Assembly: GCA_900208305.1 (NCBI GenBank)
Contig: OAPG01000013.1
Span: 124,001 to 188,000, forward strand
Source: Melanopsichium pennsylvanicum
Lineage: Eukaryota; Basidiomycota; Ustilaginomycetes; Ustilaginales
Reading direction: 5' to 3'
DNA: 64,000 bases
This document shows positions 51,076-61,327 of this stretch, one piece after another. Each line of letters begins with the position of its first letter. Within the stretch, counting starts at the first letter, position 1. The notes beneath the pieces were generated by a model. It was not told the DNA's origin, ran no database searches, and saw only the letters and a program-made list of their open reading frames with translations. Both the position numbers and the translations under genes were made by a program.

Positions 51076-53314
51076 CGTTGGTTTTAGCATATTTATTTGA
51101 GATTCGGCGAGTAGCTCTTTCTTGGCGAATTTCGGTGAAATCCGGGCGGTTTTCGAAATCCTCGGCAAATACTCGTGCCGGTAACAGCTGTCGGACGTTG
51201 TGTAGGTCTTCTTCTGCGGTCGGCTGCATATCACTTCGTCGTGTCAACGCATCTGGCTCTCCCGCTTTATCTCCCGGTCTGTATTGGAGTACAAAGTCGA
51301 AGTCAGCGAGTAACACTGACCATCGAGCCTGCCGACCTGTGATCTTCCGCTGAGACTTGAAGTATTTGAGCGCCTCGTGATCAGTGAGAATAATGAGCTG
51401 ACTAGGTAGTCCTGCAAGCATGTGCCGCCAGTGGTTGAGACAGACGACAACAGCGAGGAGTTCCTTGTCATGGATCTTGTAGTTCTTCTCCGCCGATGCC
51501 ATCTTGCGCGAGTAGAATGCTATTGGGTGCCATCGTCCGTCGTGCTCTTGTTTAAGTACTCCAGCGAGAGCAAAGTCGCTTGCGTCCGTTTCCAACCGGG
51601 TAGGACGATGGTAATCGAAGTGTTTGAGAACCCCAGCGGTGGTGAACATTTCCACCAGCTTGTGGAAAGCAGCGCGGGCATCGTCAGGGAGGTCGAACTT
51701 CTTGAATCGCTCTGTGGGCTTAACGGGGGAAGTGAGCGGTCTCGCTATACGTGCAAAGTGAGAGATGAATCTGCGATAGAAGTTGGCGAACCCGAGGAAG
51801 CGTTGGATGTCGTGTATAGACTCCGGCATCGGCCATTCCTTGATAGTCCTGATCTTGTCGGGGTCCATCTCGATACCTGACGGCTTGATGATGTAACCGA
51901 GGAACTCAACAGTATCGGTATGGAACACGCACTTCGAGAGTTTGGCGAATAACCGCCATACCTTGAGCCTACTGAGCACCGTCCTGACGTGCTCGATGTG
52001 TTCCTTCTCGTTGTCGCTGAAGATCAGGAAGTCGTCAAGGTATACTACCACGTATACGCCAATGATGTCGCGGTAGATGGTGTTGATGAGCGATTGGAAG
52101 TGCGCGGGCGCATTTGCCAATCCGAATGGCATGACCAGATACTCATACAGTCCGAGTTGAGTTCCAAACGCGGTTTTCCATTCGTCCCCGTCGGCAATCC
52201 TAACCAAGTTGTAAGCTGCCTTTAGGTCCAGCTTGGTATAGATCTTCGCTTTTCGTAGGAGGAACAGCTGCTCCTCGATTAAGGGCAGTGGTGCTCGGTT
52301 CTTAACCGTGACCTCGTTGAGACCGCGGTAGTCTACGCAGAGTCGCAGGCCGCCGTCCTTCTTAGGCACAAAGAGGACGGGGGATCGCGCCGGGCTCTTT
52401 GAGGGCCGAATGAATCCCTTCTCGAGATTCTCTTCAAGGTACTTCCTCAGCTCGGCCATCTCCTTAGGTCCCTTGAGATATAGCGGACCTTGAGGTGGCG
52501 TCGAACTGGGTAGTAGCTCGATGTGCAAGTCGTGCTTCGTGTGAGGGGGAAGCTTGTCCGCTTCGACCTCGTCGAATACATCCTTGAGGGGGTAGTACGG
52601 GGCTGGGATTTCGACGGCAGTGGGAGGCTCTTCTAGTGTCGTTTCCATCTCTATGCCTTTGTCGCCTCCCGTGGGGACAAAGCCAAACGACGGGAGCGAC
52701 GTTGGGGGAGCGCTGATTAGCATGACCCCTATGGGGCCATCCCGTAGTGCCGCCTGAACGAGCTCGTTGGCGTCGACGAACTCGTAGCCATGTACTACTA
52801 AGTTTGCTCGAGATTCGGCAGATCGGCCGGTCTCGGCGGATTTCGGTGAAATCCCTTGAACGACCGCGTCTGACCGGATCTCGTTGGTTTTTCCGAAATC
52901 GAGCTGTCCAGTATCCCAATGGACCCTTGGCTGTAGGCGTTGTAATTCATCGTACCCCAGGATGAAATTGTAGTCGCTAGCGTCAGCGACGGCGACCTTG
53001 AGCATCCCTAGGTGTTGTCCTCCTATGACTACGTCAACGTCAGCAGCGCTCGTGATCGTGAGGGAATGTCCGGTCACTCCGTGTACAGTTCTGTTTTTTA
53101 TGGGTTTTGTGGTTATCGAGTACTTGCGAACAAACGGAGCTGAAACTATAGACAATGCAGCGCCGGTGTCGGCGAGAATGCTAGCAGGATGGTGGTTGAC
53201 CGTACCTGCTAGCTCGAGTACTGAGGCACCGGAAGCTGCAGAGAAACATAATGAACAATCTTGACATATACAAGGTGATGGCGAAGGCGGTCTTAGAGCA
53301 ATGCATGCCATCAT
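51068..53314 (-). CDS. Element F protease-RT-RNase H
   Basis: 748 aa. The ATG overlaps the gag stop as ATGA. A short Cys-rich N-terminus (CICQDCSLCF), protease motif ADTGAALSIV near residue 48, PR-RT linker with two dyad units (52810-52882), RT about residues 275-470 with CVDYRGLN and VVVYLDDFLIFS, RNase H about 560-690 with ETDASDFA, HDKELLAVV, LTDHEALKY and PDALTRR. Catalytic residues are all present. It ends in a linker that encodes another dyad unit, then stops where IN starts. Confidence 0.94.
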   Translation of the reverse strand: MMACIALRPPSPSPCICQDCSLCFSAASGASVLELAGTVNHHPASILADTGAALSIVSAPFVRKYSITTKPIKNRTVHGVTGHSLTITSAADVDVVIGGQHLGMLKVAVADASDYNFILGYDELQRLQPRVHWDTGQLDFGKTNEIRSDAVVQGISPKSAETGRSAESRANLVVHGYEFVDANELVQAALRDGPIGVMLISAPPTSLPSFGFVPTGGDKGIEMETTLEEPPTAVEIPAPYYPLKDVFDEVEADKLPPHTKHDLHIELLPSSTPPQGPLYLKGPKEMAELRKYLEENLEKGFIRPSKSPARSPVLFVPKKDGGLRLCVDYRGLNEVTVKNRAPLPLIEEQLFLLRKAKIYTKLDLKAAYNLVRIADGDEWKTAFGTQLGLYEYLVMPFGLANAPAHFQSLINTIYRDIIGVYVVVYLDDFLIFSDNEKEHIEHVRTVLSRLKVWRLFAKLSKCVFHTDTVEFLGYIIKPSGIEMDPDKIRTIKEWPMPESIHDIQRFLGFANFYRRFISHFARIARPLTSPVKPTERFKKFDLPDDARAAFHKLVEMFTTAGVLKHFDYHRPTRLETDASDFALAGVLKQEHDGRWHPIAFYSRKMASAEKNYKIHDKELLAVVVCLNHWRHMLAGLPSQLIILTDHEALKYFKSQRKITGRQARWSVLLADFDFVLQYRPGDKAGEPDALTRRSDMQPTAEEDLHNVRQLLPARVFAEDFENRPDFTEIRQERATRRISNKYAKTNDV
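52810..52882. repeat. Dyad pair inside F pol (PR-RT linker)
   Basis: Units 52810-52844 and 52848-52882, both exactly 13-9-13, 3-bp gap GGT. Arms GAGATTCGGCAGA/CTCGGCGGATTTC and GAAATCCCTTGAA/CTGACCGGATCTC. They are coding on the minus strand. Confidence 0.85.
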
Positions 53315-54681
53315 TGCATCGCTCCAAGGTCGTTTCCCTCGTCCTTGTGGTAGGGCTCGCCTGCGTCGTGATCGTCGGCGAAGAGGTTGGGGTCAAAGTG
53401 GTCTTCAAGACCGCCATCGTCTTCGCGATGGTCTTCAGCTCCGTCTCCTTCCTCTGGTGAGCCGTCCTGTGGTTTCTCCGACTCCAACACCACGTGCGCT
53501 CGCATCTGTGGTCCTGACGGTCTAGCCGGGTAAACCGTTGGCTTGGCGTCTGGACAGTTCCGCTGCCAATGCCCGGTCTTGCCGCAGACCCTACAAGCGT
53601 CGCTGTTAAATGTCGTCGGGCCGGGGACGACCCTTCGGTCGTCGCGAGGTCTCGGTGGTGCTTCCCGTACCGGCAGCTTCTGTGCCAGATGAGGGGGCAA
53701 CGGTCGAGAGCCAGTTCTCTGGGGAATGCCCGGTTCGGTATGAGCAGTCCTGATTGCTGGGGTTGGGGCGAAGCGGACAGCATTCTGCTGATGCCGCATA
53801 CGCTGGCGATCAATGTCCTCGACCTCCCGGTACCAGGCCCACTGGTCTTCAGGTGGGTTACGCTCAAACTTCTCCTGAAGTGAGCGAGTAAGGCTCCCTC
53901 GGAAGAGGTCGATGACGAACTCAGGGTCCTCCATGTGGCACTGAGCTGCCAGGTCTCGGAATTGCTCGACATGTCGCGTTGCTGCTCCTGGTGTGTCGGT
54001 AATAAGCCTCAACGCTAGGAGGTTGTTATAGGCATCGACCCTGTCGCTGCGCTGATTGTACAGCTCCCTGAGTCGGGTGGTGAAGTGGCTCCAATCATGG
54101 AAGAGCATCCCTTGACGATGCCGATCGACGCGGAGCTTACCCTTCCACCACTCTCGAGCGGTGCCCTCGAGCTGGGCTGCCGTGTGTAAGATCATCGAAG
54201 TATGGTCGTACACACCATTAGCCTTGAACCAAGCGTCGGCCTCGAGAATGAAGATATCGATGTCGCGAGTGTCGAGCTTGGGGAATGGAGTCTTGAGGGC
54301 AGCGTGGGGCTGAGTATCCTGTTCACTGCCAGTGCCGGTCCATGCCTCCGGGGTCACCGGTTTGACATACCGAGGTCCAGTAGGCGTAGCGTACTTCTCT
54401 TGGTCGGTGTACGCTCGTCGGTCGAGAATGTCGAAGGTGACGGACCGAGGGTGTGGTCTAGTTGCAGGCGTGGGTGTCTCGAGACCACCGAGGTAGGACT
54501 CATCCGCCTGCTGCGAGGCTCGACGGGTTGGGGAGCTTAGATCATGCTCCCTAGCTCGTCGACCAGGGGATGGAGTCTCCTGTTGGTCAAGCCGAGCCTT
54601 GAGGGCGGCATTGTCTACCTGCTGCTGCTCAAGGAGGGCGATGAGGCGGTCGAGTCTGTCATGTAGTGCAGAGTCGGCCAT
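53311..54681 (-). CDS. Element F Gag
   Basis: 456 aa from the ATG at 54681. Coiled coil at residues 5-35 (DRLDRLIALLEQQQVDNAAL), Ser/Pro region, capsid domain about 140-300 (IFILEADAWFKANGV, EWWKGKLRVDRHRQG, HFTTRLRELYNQRSDR, LFRGSLTRSLQEKFER), CCHC knuckle (CRVCGKTGHWQRNC) near residue 385, and an acidic Asp/Glu-rich tail. The stop TGA shares bases with the pol ATG (ATGA). Confidence 0.95.
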   Translation of the reverse strand: MADSALHDRLDRLIALLEQQQVDNAALKARLDQQETPSPGRRAREHDLSSPTRRASQQADESYLGGLETPTPATRPHPRSVTFDILDRRAYTDQEKYATPTGPRYVKPVTPEAWTGTGSEQDTQPHAALKTPFPKLDTRDIDIFILEADAWFKANGVYDHTSMILHTAAQLEGTAREWWKGKLRVDRHRQGMLFHDWSHFTTRLRELYNQRSDRVDAYNNLLALRLITDTPGAATRHVEQFRDLAAQCHMEDPEFVIDLFRGSLTRSLQEKFERNPPEDQWAWYREVEDIDRQRMRHQQNAVRFAPTPAIRTAHTEPGIPQRTGSRPLPPHLAQKLPVREAPPRPRDDRRVVPGPTTFNSDACRVCGKTGHWQRNCPDAKPTVYPARPSGPQMRAHVVLESEKPQDGSPEEGDGAEDHREDDGGLEDHFDPNLFADDHDAGEPYHKDEGNDLGAMQ

Positions 54682-54721
54682 CTTGGTGAACTTGGGGCGT
54701 CGCTTGTACGATCCACTCTAA

Positions 54722-55732
54722 TGTCAGCGGTCGCGTGCCAGAGATCCGAATTCCCGTGAGAAAGCGCGACTCGCCGGATTTCAGTGAATTCCGGCGGTTA
54801 AGCTTGGCCTCAACGGATATCGAAGAGAATCCCGCGAGTGGCGATCTCTCGACGGATATCGGCTGACCGCTGGTGACACTCCGTACAGAGGTAACGCGGC
54901 AAGCTCGGACGGGGTATTCGGTCGACGCGAGTGTCACGACGTCGACGGGATACTGCCGATGGCTGGGTTAGACCTCAGCCGTCGTTGTCGGTGGAGTTAT
55001 GAGGGACTGGTTGTGGTGCCAGGCCCGTGGTTGAGGTTCCGCCTGTAGTGGAGGTGCTACAGCGTCGATTGTGGTGTCGACGACGTCTATACGTTGTTCT
55101 CCGTTCACCGACGGGGACACAGACTATATGGATCGCAATAAATGGTATTGCGATGTGCGACGTGTGAAGAGTATGGTAAGTACGACGTACTGATAACTAT
55201 GTGTGACTGAGATATAAGATAGAGTGGATGAGCTTCCGCTCATCCGATAGCAGGGAACAGAGTATTTATATATATGTATCGTGTGCGAGGTCCATCGGTA
55301 CTGTACGACCTGCGTGCGTCGAGCTTGGACCCCCGCCCGATAAGACTGCCCCCTAGTCCTTTGGCAGGGTGCTTCCGAGCACGCCCGCGTGCTCCCTCTC
55401 CGTTGCTCCCTGGGTGTCGATTGGCCCACGTGTCGTTCCGGCGTGGCGTTGGTCGCCGCCGTGGCAGATACCCCCCTCGCCATCGATACCTTCGATATCC
55501 GGCGAGTCACTGCCACTCGCCGAATTTCCGTGAGATCCGTTGAGACCTGCTCTTTCACCGGATTTCGTCCGATTCAACTTCTCGGTCCTGCGCTAACCTT
55601 AAATCCCATGAGCCCACCAATATCCACCAGATCTCCCTGAGATCCGTCGAGACATGCTCTCCCACCGGATCTCAGCCGATTCAACATCTCTGGTCTGCGC
55701 AGACCTCTTCCTTGGGACCCACTCCCGTGACA
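54722..55732 (-). repeat. Element F 5' LTR
   Basis: 1011 bp. Self-primer match TAGAGTGGAT at 55220-55229 on the plus strand pairs with the PBS at 54711-54720. TATA is at about 55264-55276 (written TATATATA on either strand). Confidence 0.96.
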
Positions 55733-57746
55733 AGGAGGAGCCTCCGGAAAGGTAGATCTGCCCCCGGAAGCAACGGCAGCCTTCAACTGGCTGAAAGAAG
55801 CGTTCACCTCTGCCCCTATCCTCCGGCACTTCTCTCCAACGCTCTACACCGTCGTCGAAACAGACGCGAGCGATGCTGTGGTAGCCGCCGTGCTGTCGCA
55901 GTGGCACCCACAGCCGGGCGCCGACGCGAGCGCCGAGCCCAACAGCCGCTCGCATACCCTCCATCCTGTGGCATACTGGTCGCGAAAAATGATCCCGGCG
56001 GAGCGTAACTACGAAATCCACGACAAGGAACTCCTTGCTATCGTAGACGCCTGCGGCGCTTGGAGACACTACCTCCATGGCCTCACCCGACCGTTCCTCA
56101 TTTACACCGACCACCAGGCGCTCCAGTATTTTCAGACGAAGCGACAACTCAACCGTCGCCAAGCCCGCTGGCAAGCCGACCTGGCTGAGTTCGACTTCGT
56201 CCTCCACTACCGTCCGGGTAAGGAGGCCGTCCGCCCCAACGCTCTGAGTCGCCGGCACGACTTGTTCCCCAACGGACCGTCGCGCCCAGACCCCGCCAAC
56301 CAAGCCACTCTCCTCCCTGCAAACTTGTTTGCAAGGGCAGCCGGCGTACACTCCTTGGACCCCCTGCCTACGGAGTGGATCGAAACCCTCCGGAAAGCGG
56401 CCAACCTCCCCCCAAACGTTGCCGTCCGCGATGGTGTCCCGTACACCACAGAGGGTCACGTCTACCTGCCACCCCAATTACGGGACAAGGCACTCCACCT
56501 ACTGCACGACCACCCTACGGCGGGACATCCTGGCCGCAAGACGACCCTCCATCTCATGCGTCAACGTTTTTACTGGCCAACCATGGTGCAGGACACCGAC
56601 AGCTATGTCGCCTCTTGCGCGGCCTGCCGAAGGGCAAAACACCCCCGTCACAAACCCCACGGCTACCTTCTCCCGTCGGTCCCTCCCGATCGGCCGTGGT
56701 CCACTATTACCATGGACCACATCACTGACCTCCCGCCCTCCCTTGCCAACGGCACCACCTACAACTCCATTCTTGTAGTCGTCGACCGCCTCACCAAGTT
56801 TGTGGTCTTCATTCCTGCAAACAAAACCAATACGGCGGAGACTTTGGCGTACCAGCTCCACCGCTACGTCTTTTCATACTTTGGCCTCCCGGACACCATT
56901 GTATCTGACCGAGGAACCACGTTTGTAGCTTCCGTTTGGACGGAACTCCTCCGGGCCCTCCGGATTAAAGGGTCTTACTTGTCGGCCTACCACCCTCAAA
57001 CAAATGGCCAGACCGAGCGAGCCAACCAGACGCTGGAGTTGTTCCTCCGCTTCTATACGGCCTACGACCACAGCGACTGGGCAACCCTCCTGCCGACAGC
57101 CCAGCTCGCGCTGAACCAAAGACCGTCGGCGACCACAACCATCGCCCCGGCTATAGCTTGCTTCACATTTGCACCTCGGGCACACCCCTCCATCCCCCCG
57201 GCCACCTCCAACGTCCCGTCGGCGGATAAAGTGCGGGTGTGCCAGGACGCCATCGCCAAAGCCAACCTTGCCGTCGCAAAGTGGTTTAACCGTCGCAGGA
57301 GCGACGTCTCGTTCCGCCGGGGGGACCTGGTGCTCCTCCGTACCAAGCACCTCCGCAGCGACCGACCCTCCCACAAGCTCTCCAACCCCCTCGCCGGCCC
57401 GTTCAAAGTCGACGAGGTGATTAGCAACCGAGCCTACCGACTCCTCCTGCCTCCGTCGTGGAAGGTCCACCCCGTCTTTCACGTACAGATGCTGGAGCCA
57501 TACCCCAACGGAGTCAGGGAGTCCAGCGACGCCCCCCAACCAACTACTCTGGAGGACGACTACGCCGATTTCGAAGTCAAGGGCGTATTGGACTCCCGCC
57601 GCCGCGCCGGACGCCTACAGTACAAGGTCTCCTGGGTAGGGTACCCCCCAAGCTGGGTCCCGGCGGAAGACGTGGACCGCGCCCCGGATCTGGTCGCTGC
57701 GTACCACGCCGCGAACCCGACCAAGCCTGCCCCTACCCGGCGCTAG
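55733..57746 (+). pseudogene. Element A pol, part 3 (RNase H, IN, chromodomain)
   Basis: Rejoins part 2 in frame. RNase H: VVETDASDAVVAAVLSQ, HDKELLAIV, YTDHQALQYF, but the last motif reads PNALSR, so the final catalytic Asp is Asn (AAC, one G-to-A from GAC). Integrase: H2C2 (HDHPTAGHPGRKTTLHLMRQRFYWP ... CAACRRAK), DDE core (MDHITDLPP, VSDRGTTFV, YHPQTNGQTERANQ), GPF/Y (LAGPFKVDEVISNRAYRL), chromodomain (DFEVKGVLDSRR ... VSWVGYPPSWVPAEDV). It ends at 57744-57746. No stop codon or frameshift occurs in this part. Confidence 0.92.
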
Positions 57747-57925
57747 GCACGGATACAAGCGACGGTCGCCGTCGGGAGACCCCGCGCCGGAGCCAAAACC
57801 CCTCCGGTCCCCGACCTCTTGGCTAGGAGACCCGGTCGGGCTCCCCTCACCCCCACTCCCACACACGAACACACACACACGCAAGCAACAGAAAAAACAA
57901 ATGCATTCGAATAAGGGCCCCGGGG

Positions 57926-59160
57926 CTAGTCCCTCAGGAAGCCCTCCAACCATGCCCAGACCACGTCCACCTGCTGTCGCGTGTTCTGCGACAGCTGCTG
58001 GATCTCGCTGATCCGGCGGAGCTCTCGCTCGCCGCCGGTCCTCAACGACTCTGCCAGCAACAGCGCAGCCACGTCGGCCAGCCCCTGTTGAAATAACTCA
58101 GTCCCCTCCTGCACCCCGTGGAAGAGGGACTCGGCACGCCTTACGGCCGCACCCAGGTCCCCCAGGCCCGTAGCGGACTCCCCCGGCTGGCCTTGGGCCC
58201 GCGCCCGAGTGCGGCGCCGCTCTCGGGCAGCCTCGGCTGGACGGTCGGGGCGGGACCTAGCTCGCTTGCGAGCCGCCTCCCGCTCCCGACCCACCGCGCC
58301 CACCCGAGCCACCTCCTCCCTCAATTCCTCCTCCTCCTCCGGAATCTCGCCAAGTGTCCTCAGCGACAACCTGACGTTGGGGTGGGGGCGGCGACGCCGA
58401 CCGACCCCTCCGGACCTCCACCTCTCAAGCAAGCACGCGTAAACCCTCATTCGGAGGGGACCTTGGGCGCCGCCAAGTGGGGGGACTGTCGGGGGAAACA
58501 AAAGGAAGAACAAGAGTCAGCCGACCACCCAATACATCGCGACAGACGCCCGACGGAAATACTTACCGCGCATATCCGCGTTGCAGGGTTGCCCGTGCTG
58601 CCCCTGACACCAACGGCAGCGGAGATCGCCTCCCGCCCGCTCACAGGCAACGCCGGCGCATACGCAGGCGTAGCAATCGCCCCACGTCTCGGCCCATAGC
58701 GGGGCAAGATCTGTCGCAGCGGCGACGGAAACACAAACGTCAGTAGCGATCCCAATCAACACAGCAATGGAACAAATACTTACCATCACCAACGAGTTCC
58801 GGAGTGATCTCGATGGGAACCGAAGGACGCGACCACGGCATCGAATTCCGGGGCGCCAGGACAAGGGAAGTGGTGGAGGAAGGATTGACCAACGGATCGG
58901 CAGACTGTTGACGCACAGCGTGCTTGCGACGGCCCAAGTTGGCCCCCCGGGAAAGGTGAGCACGCGGGGAGCGGCGCACCCCCCGGATGGGACCAGCGGA
59001 GGTCTCCGACAGCCGATCTGTCGTAATCGAAACAAGGGGGAGGGAACAAATGTCAGCAACCCATTCTACGGCACCGACCGGTGGTTGTCAGACCCTCTGG
59101 GCCCCCCATCCACAACCGAATCACGACGGAACCACGACCGACTCACCTCCGGAAGCGGGT

Positions 59161-59199
<39 letters not shown>

Positions 59200-59327
59200 G
59201 CTGCTGCTGCTGCTGCCAACGCTGCCGCCGTCGCGGACGTAGGCGATGGTGGGGGAACGGTACTGATGTCGGCCGACGGGTTGTTGGCCGGGGAATCCAT
59301 GAAAGCGTCTGCTGGTGACGACGACAT
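57926..59327 (-). CDS. Antisense accessory gene of element A (four exons)
   Basis: Exons 59327-59147, 59017-58784, 58710-58567 and 58485-57926 (372 aa). Introns of 129, 73 and 81 nt all have GTRAGT donors, AG acceptors after CGACAG/CCGACAG, and CTGAC-like branch sites, and all are phase 1, which is strong evidence for a real spliced gene. TATA GGATATAAG lies 62-70 bp before the ATG. Exon 1 codes an Ala/Thr homopolymer. Exon 3 codes CX2CX6C-X8-CX2CX7C (CYACVCAGVAC ... CRWCQGQHGQPC), the spacing of a Zn2Cys6 binuclear cluster. Exon 4 codes an acidic/basic coiled coil (EEEEELREEVARV) and a helical C-terminus. It is convergent with pol (180 bp). It is too diverged to align with the C/E/F gene beyond position and cysteine pattern. 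Function unknown. Confidence 0.78.
59162..59216. repeat. (TTG)n/(CTG)n in antisense exon 1
   Basis: Trinucleotide run (TTG then CTG on the plus strand) that encodes poly-Thr and poly-Ala in the antisense gene of element A; it stays in frame. Confidence 0.9.
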
Positions 59328-59628
59328 TGCGAAAAGGGAATGGGGAAGAATGGGGGAAATCGAGAAGGAAGACCCGTCGACCCCCATCCTTATATCCCCC
59401 CTCGATAGCTACGCACGAGCAATGGCGCACAGTCAATTCCGCCGGTCCAAGGCATTGTGGGTGGTATTGCCTCATTGCTGCGCATCCGCGATTAAATTGC
59501 CGAGACGAGCGTCGCGACTTGTACAGAGAGGCGTCCCTGGCGCGGATTAAGGTTGAGGGAGTACGACCCCCCTCGCCCTCCTGTCCTATCAGCCGCCTGG
59601 GGACCAGTCGGCCTGAACCGGGGGGTAA

Positions 59629-60060
59629 TGTTAGTGCCTACCAACCGGAGTCCAAAGAGGGGGTGCTCGGCCCCCCTCCCGATTGAGCGATCGTCGTGAT
59701 CGGGCCCCGACCGACCCTCTCCGGACCCCTCGCAGCGGAGCGGTTGGCCTGACACGATCCTCCTACCGCCCAACCGCGGCTGGCCCCTCCGTACGTAGAA
59801 TACGGCCGTCGGCAACCTAACATTGTAACGCCGCGGTGGGAAGTGACCGATAGCTCCTGTACCTTACCACCCCGCCCCCCGCCTGACATGAGGTTGCCTC
59901 CGGACCTCGTCGCATGTATTACTTAGTTAGCTCTATAGCAACGCAGTAGTGTGCTCTGACCCCCAACCGCCTGTGTCGCCCCCGCCTACGACCTCTCCGT
60001 ACCCGTAGACTCCATCCCGGCTGTAGCCGCCCGCGGTATCTAGACCCTACAGCCTTAACA
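59629..60060 (+). repeat. Element A 3' LTR
   Basis: 432 bp, preceded by CCGGGGGGTAA (PPT), followed by TSD CTAGC. Five differences from the 5' LTR, all C/T or G/A at CpG. Confidence 0.97.
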
Positions 60061-60065
60061 CTAGC

Positions 60066-61327
60066 CCCTTGGTGGTCTCTGTTTGAGTGTATCCATCAAG
60101 GTAAGGGTGGGGTGAGATATGATGGTTGTACTCATAGGTATAGGCAGAGGCGACATTTTTCACTTTGTTAGCATAAAGAATGCACATGTGTTCCATTTTT
60201 CTCACAACAACACACGTTTCTTAAGCAAACACCATGATACTTATCAAGATGCAGACCACCTTTTTTTGTTGGGATGACTTCTCACAAATCTGCATCAAAA
60301 CACATTGAGATAAACTCAGTGTCGTTAAAATCGAGGTGTACACACCAAAATTTGATCTGCTGTCAATGGTTTGCATCAGCCAAACTCCTTTGTTTTGCAG
60401 AGAAATTGTAATTGTAATGTGTCCATCCTCCTTTTTTTTTTTTTTTTTTACACTCATAGGATCCTGTTATAGTTATTATCTTCATTCATTCAACTGTACT
60501 TTGGTTTTTCTTTCTCATGAAAATGTACAGGATTACAATCCTTTCTTCATCACATACACCATTATTTTTTATTTTTATTTTTATTTTTGTAACCTATTGC
60601 TTTTCAGGTTGAAAAAGTGATTATTGTGTTTGAAGAGTCACTGTTCACCACAACAGAGGTTAGAGAAGAATCCTCTCTCTCTCTCTCACCAATGAATGAA
60701 ATAGAGTGTGAAAGACCTTGATATTGATTGATTGATTGATTGATTTTTATTAGAGATCATTCTACGATTGGAAAATGTCTGTAACAAACTTGGGTTTTTT
60801 TTTTTTTTTTTTTTTTTTGTAAAATGTTTGAGAATAAACAAAGTTAGTGTCATTATCACCCATTTGTGCGTGACTGAGTTGGACAATGGGAAGAAATGAT
60901 CAACACAAGACAAGTGTAGCAATCACTGTTGCTAACTATTGCATTGCTTACGTGAGTATTGGTCTAGCTTGATCTAGCCATTGAGCTAGCCGGAAAGTCT
61001 TAACTTCCGAACTTTCGAATCTCATTGGTTAAGTCTAAAGATACCTTAAGTTGGACCAGTAGCGGTCGCCTCTGTTAGGTCTTTATCGCTTAATGTTGGA
61101 TTTTCATCACAAACACTCCAACTAAGACTTCTTCTAAACTTCATAATTACTCCAAGTATAAGTATATATGCCTGTGAGCAGTTCCTGAAAATGTAGACAG
61201 CAAAAGTTACACGTGCGCAAAAGAGCTCACCATCGCTTCAATGCTGTCAAACTAAACCGCATTTTCAAGTATGATACATTTCACGCAACAAGACCCATTC
61301 TCATAAATCTTTGAAATGATGAAATCT
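60066..61327. other. Host spacer 3' of the nest
   Basis: AT-rich compared with the retroelements. T tracts at about 60431-60449 and 60795-60818, a (GATT)n run at 60724-60743, a CT run at 60673-60687. Short ORFs are low-complexity artefacts. No gene, tRNA or repeat is recognised. Confidence 0.6.

Larger units (their letters stand above)
46865..55732 (-). mobile_element. Element F: apparently intact Ty3/gypsy chromovirus inside A pol
   Basis: 8868 bp, minus strand. LTRs 46865-47875 (3') and 54722-55732 (5'), five transitions between them, TSD AGGAG (46860-46864, 55733-55737). Four open genes: gag, PR-RT-RNase H, IN-chromodomain on the minus strand and the two-exon antisense gene on the plus strand. 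I see no stop or frame damage, so it may be autonomous. It is the full-length reference for element C. Confidence 0.96.
16563..60060 (+). mobile_element. Element A: Ty3/gypsy chromovirus, host of the nest
   Basis: Bounded by 432-bp direct LTRs that begin TGTTAG and end TTAACA, and flanked by a 5-bp TSD, CTAGC. Its own sequence is 16563-19052, 46092-46864 and 55733-60060; removing B, F and their duplicated target bases leaves about 7.58 kb. Order: LTR, self-priming PBS, gag, -1 frameshift signal, PR-RT-RNase H-IN-chromodomain, antisense gene, PPT (GGGGGGTAA), LTR. LTRs differ at five positions (all transitions), so insertion is fairly recent. It is inactive as it stands: an in-frame stop in gag, two insertions in pol, and Asn in place of the last RNase H Asp. 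Confidence 0.97.

Noticed and set aside
57926..59327. Calling the element A antisense product a Zn2Cys6 transcription factor outright
   Set aside because: Only the cysteine spacing fits; the usual basic residues between the first cysteines and the standard linker are not evident, so the family stays open.
16563..60060. CRISPR array, prokaryotic operon or retron-like system
   Set aside because: The window is eukaryotic; repeats are LTRs, dyads and microsatellites with no spacer-repeat structure.
60955..61030. tRNA-like segment (TAGCTCAATGG resembling an A box on the minus strand)
   Set aside because: It is part of a simple GCTAGC inverted repeat; no matching B box, anticodon arm or acceptor stem.
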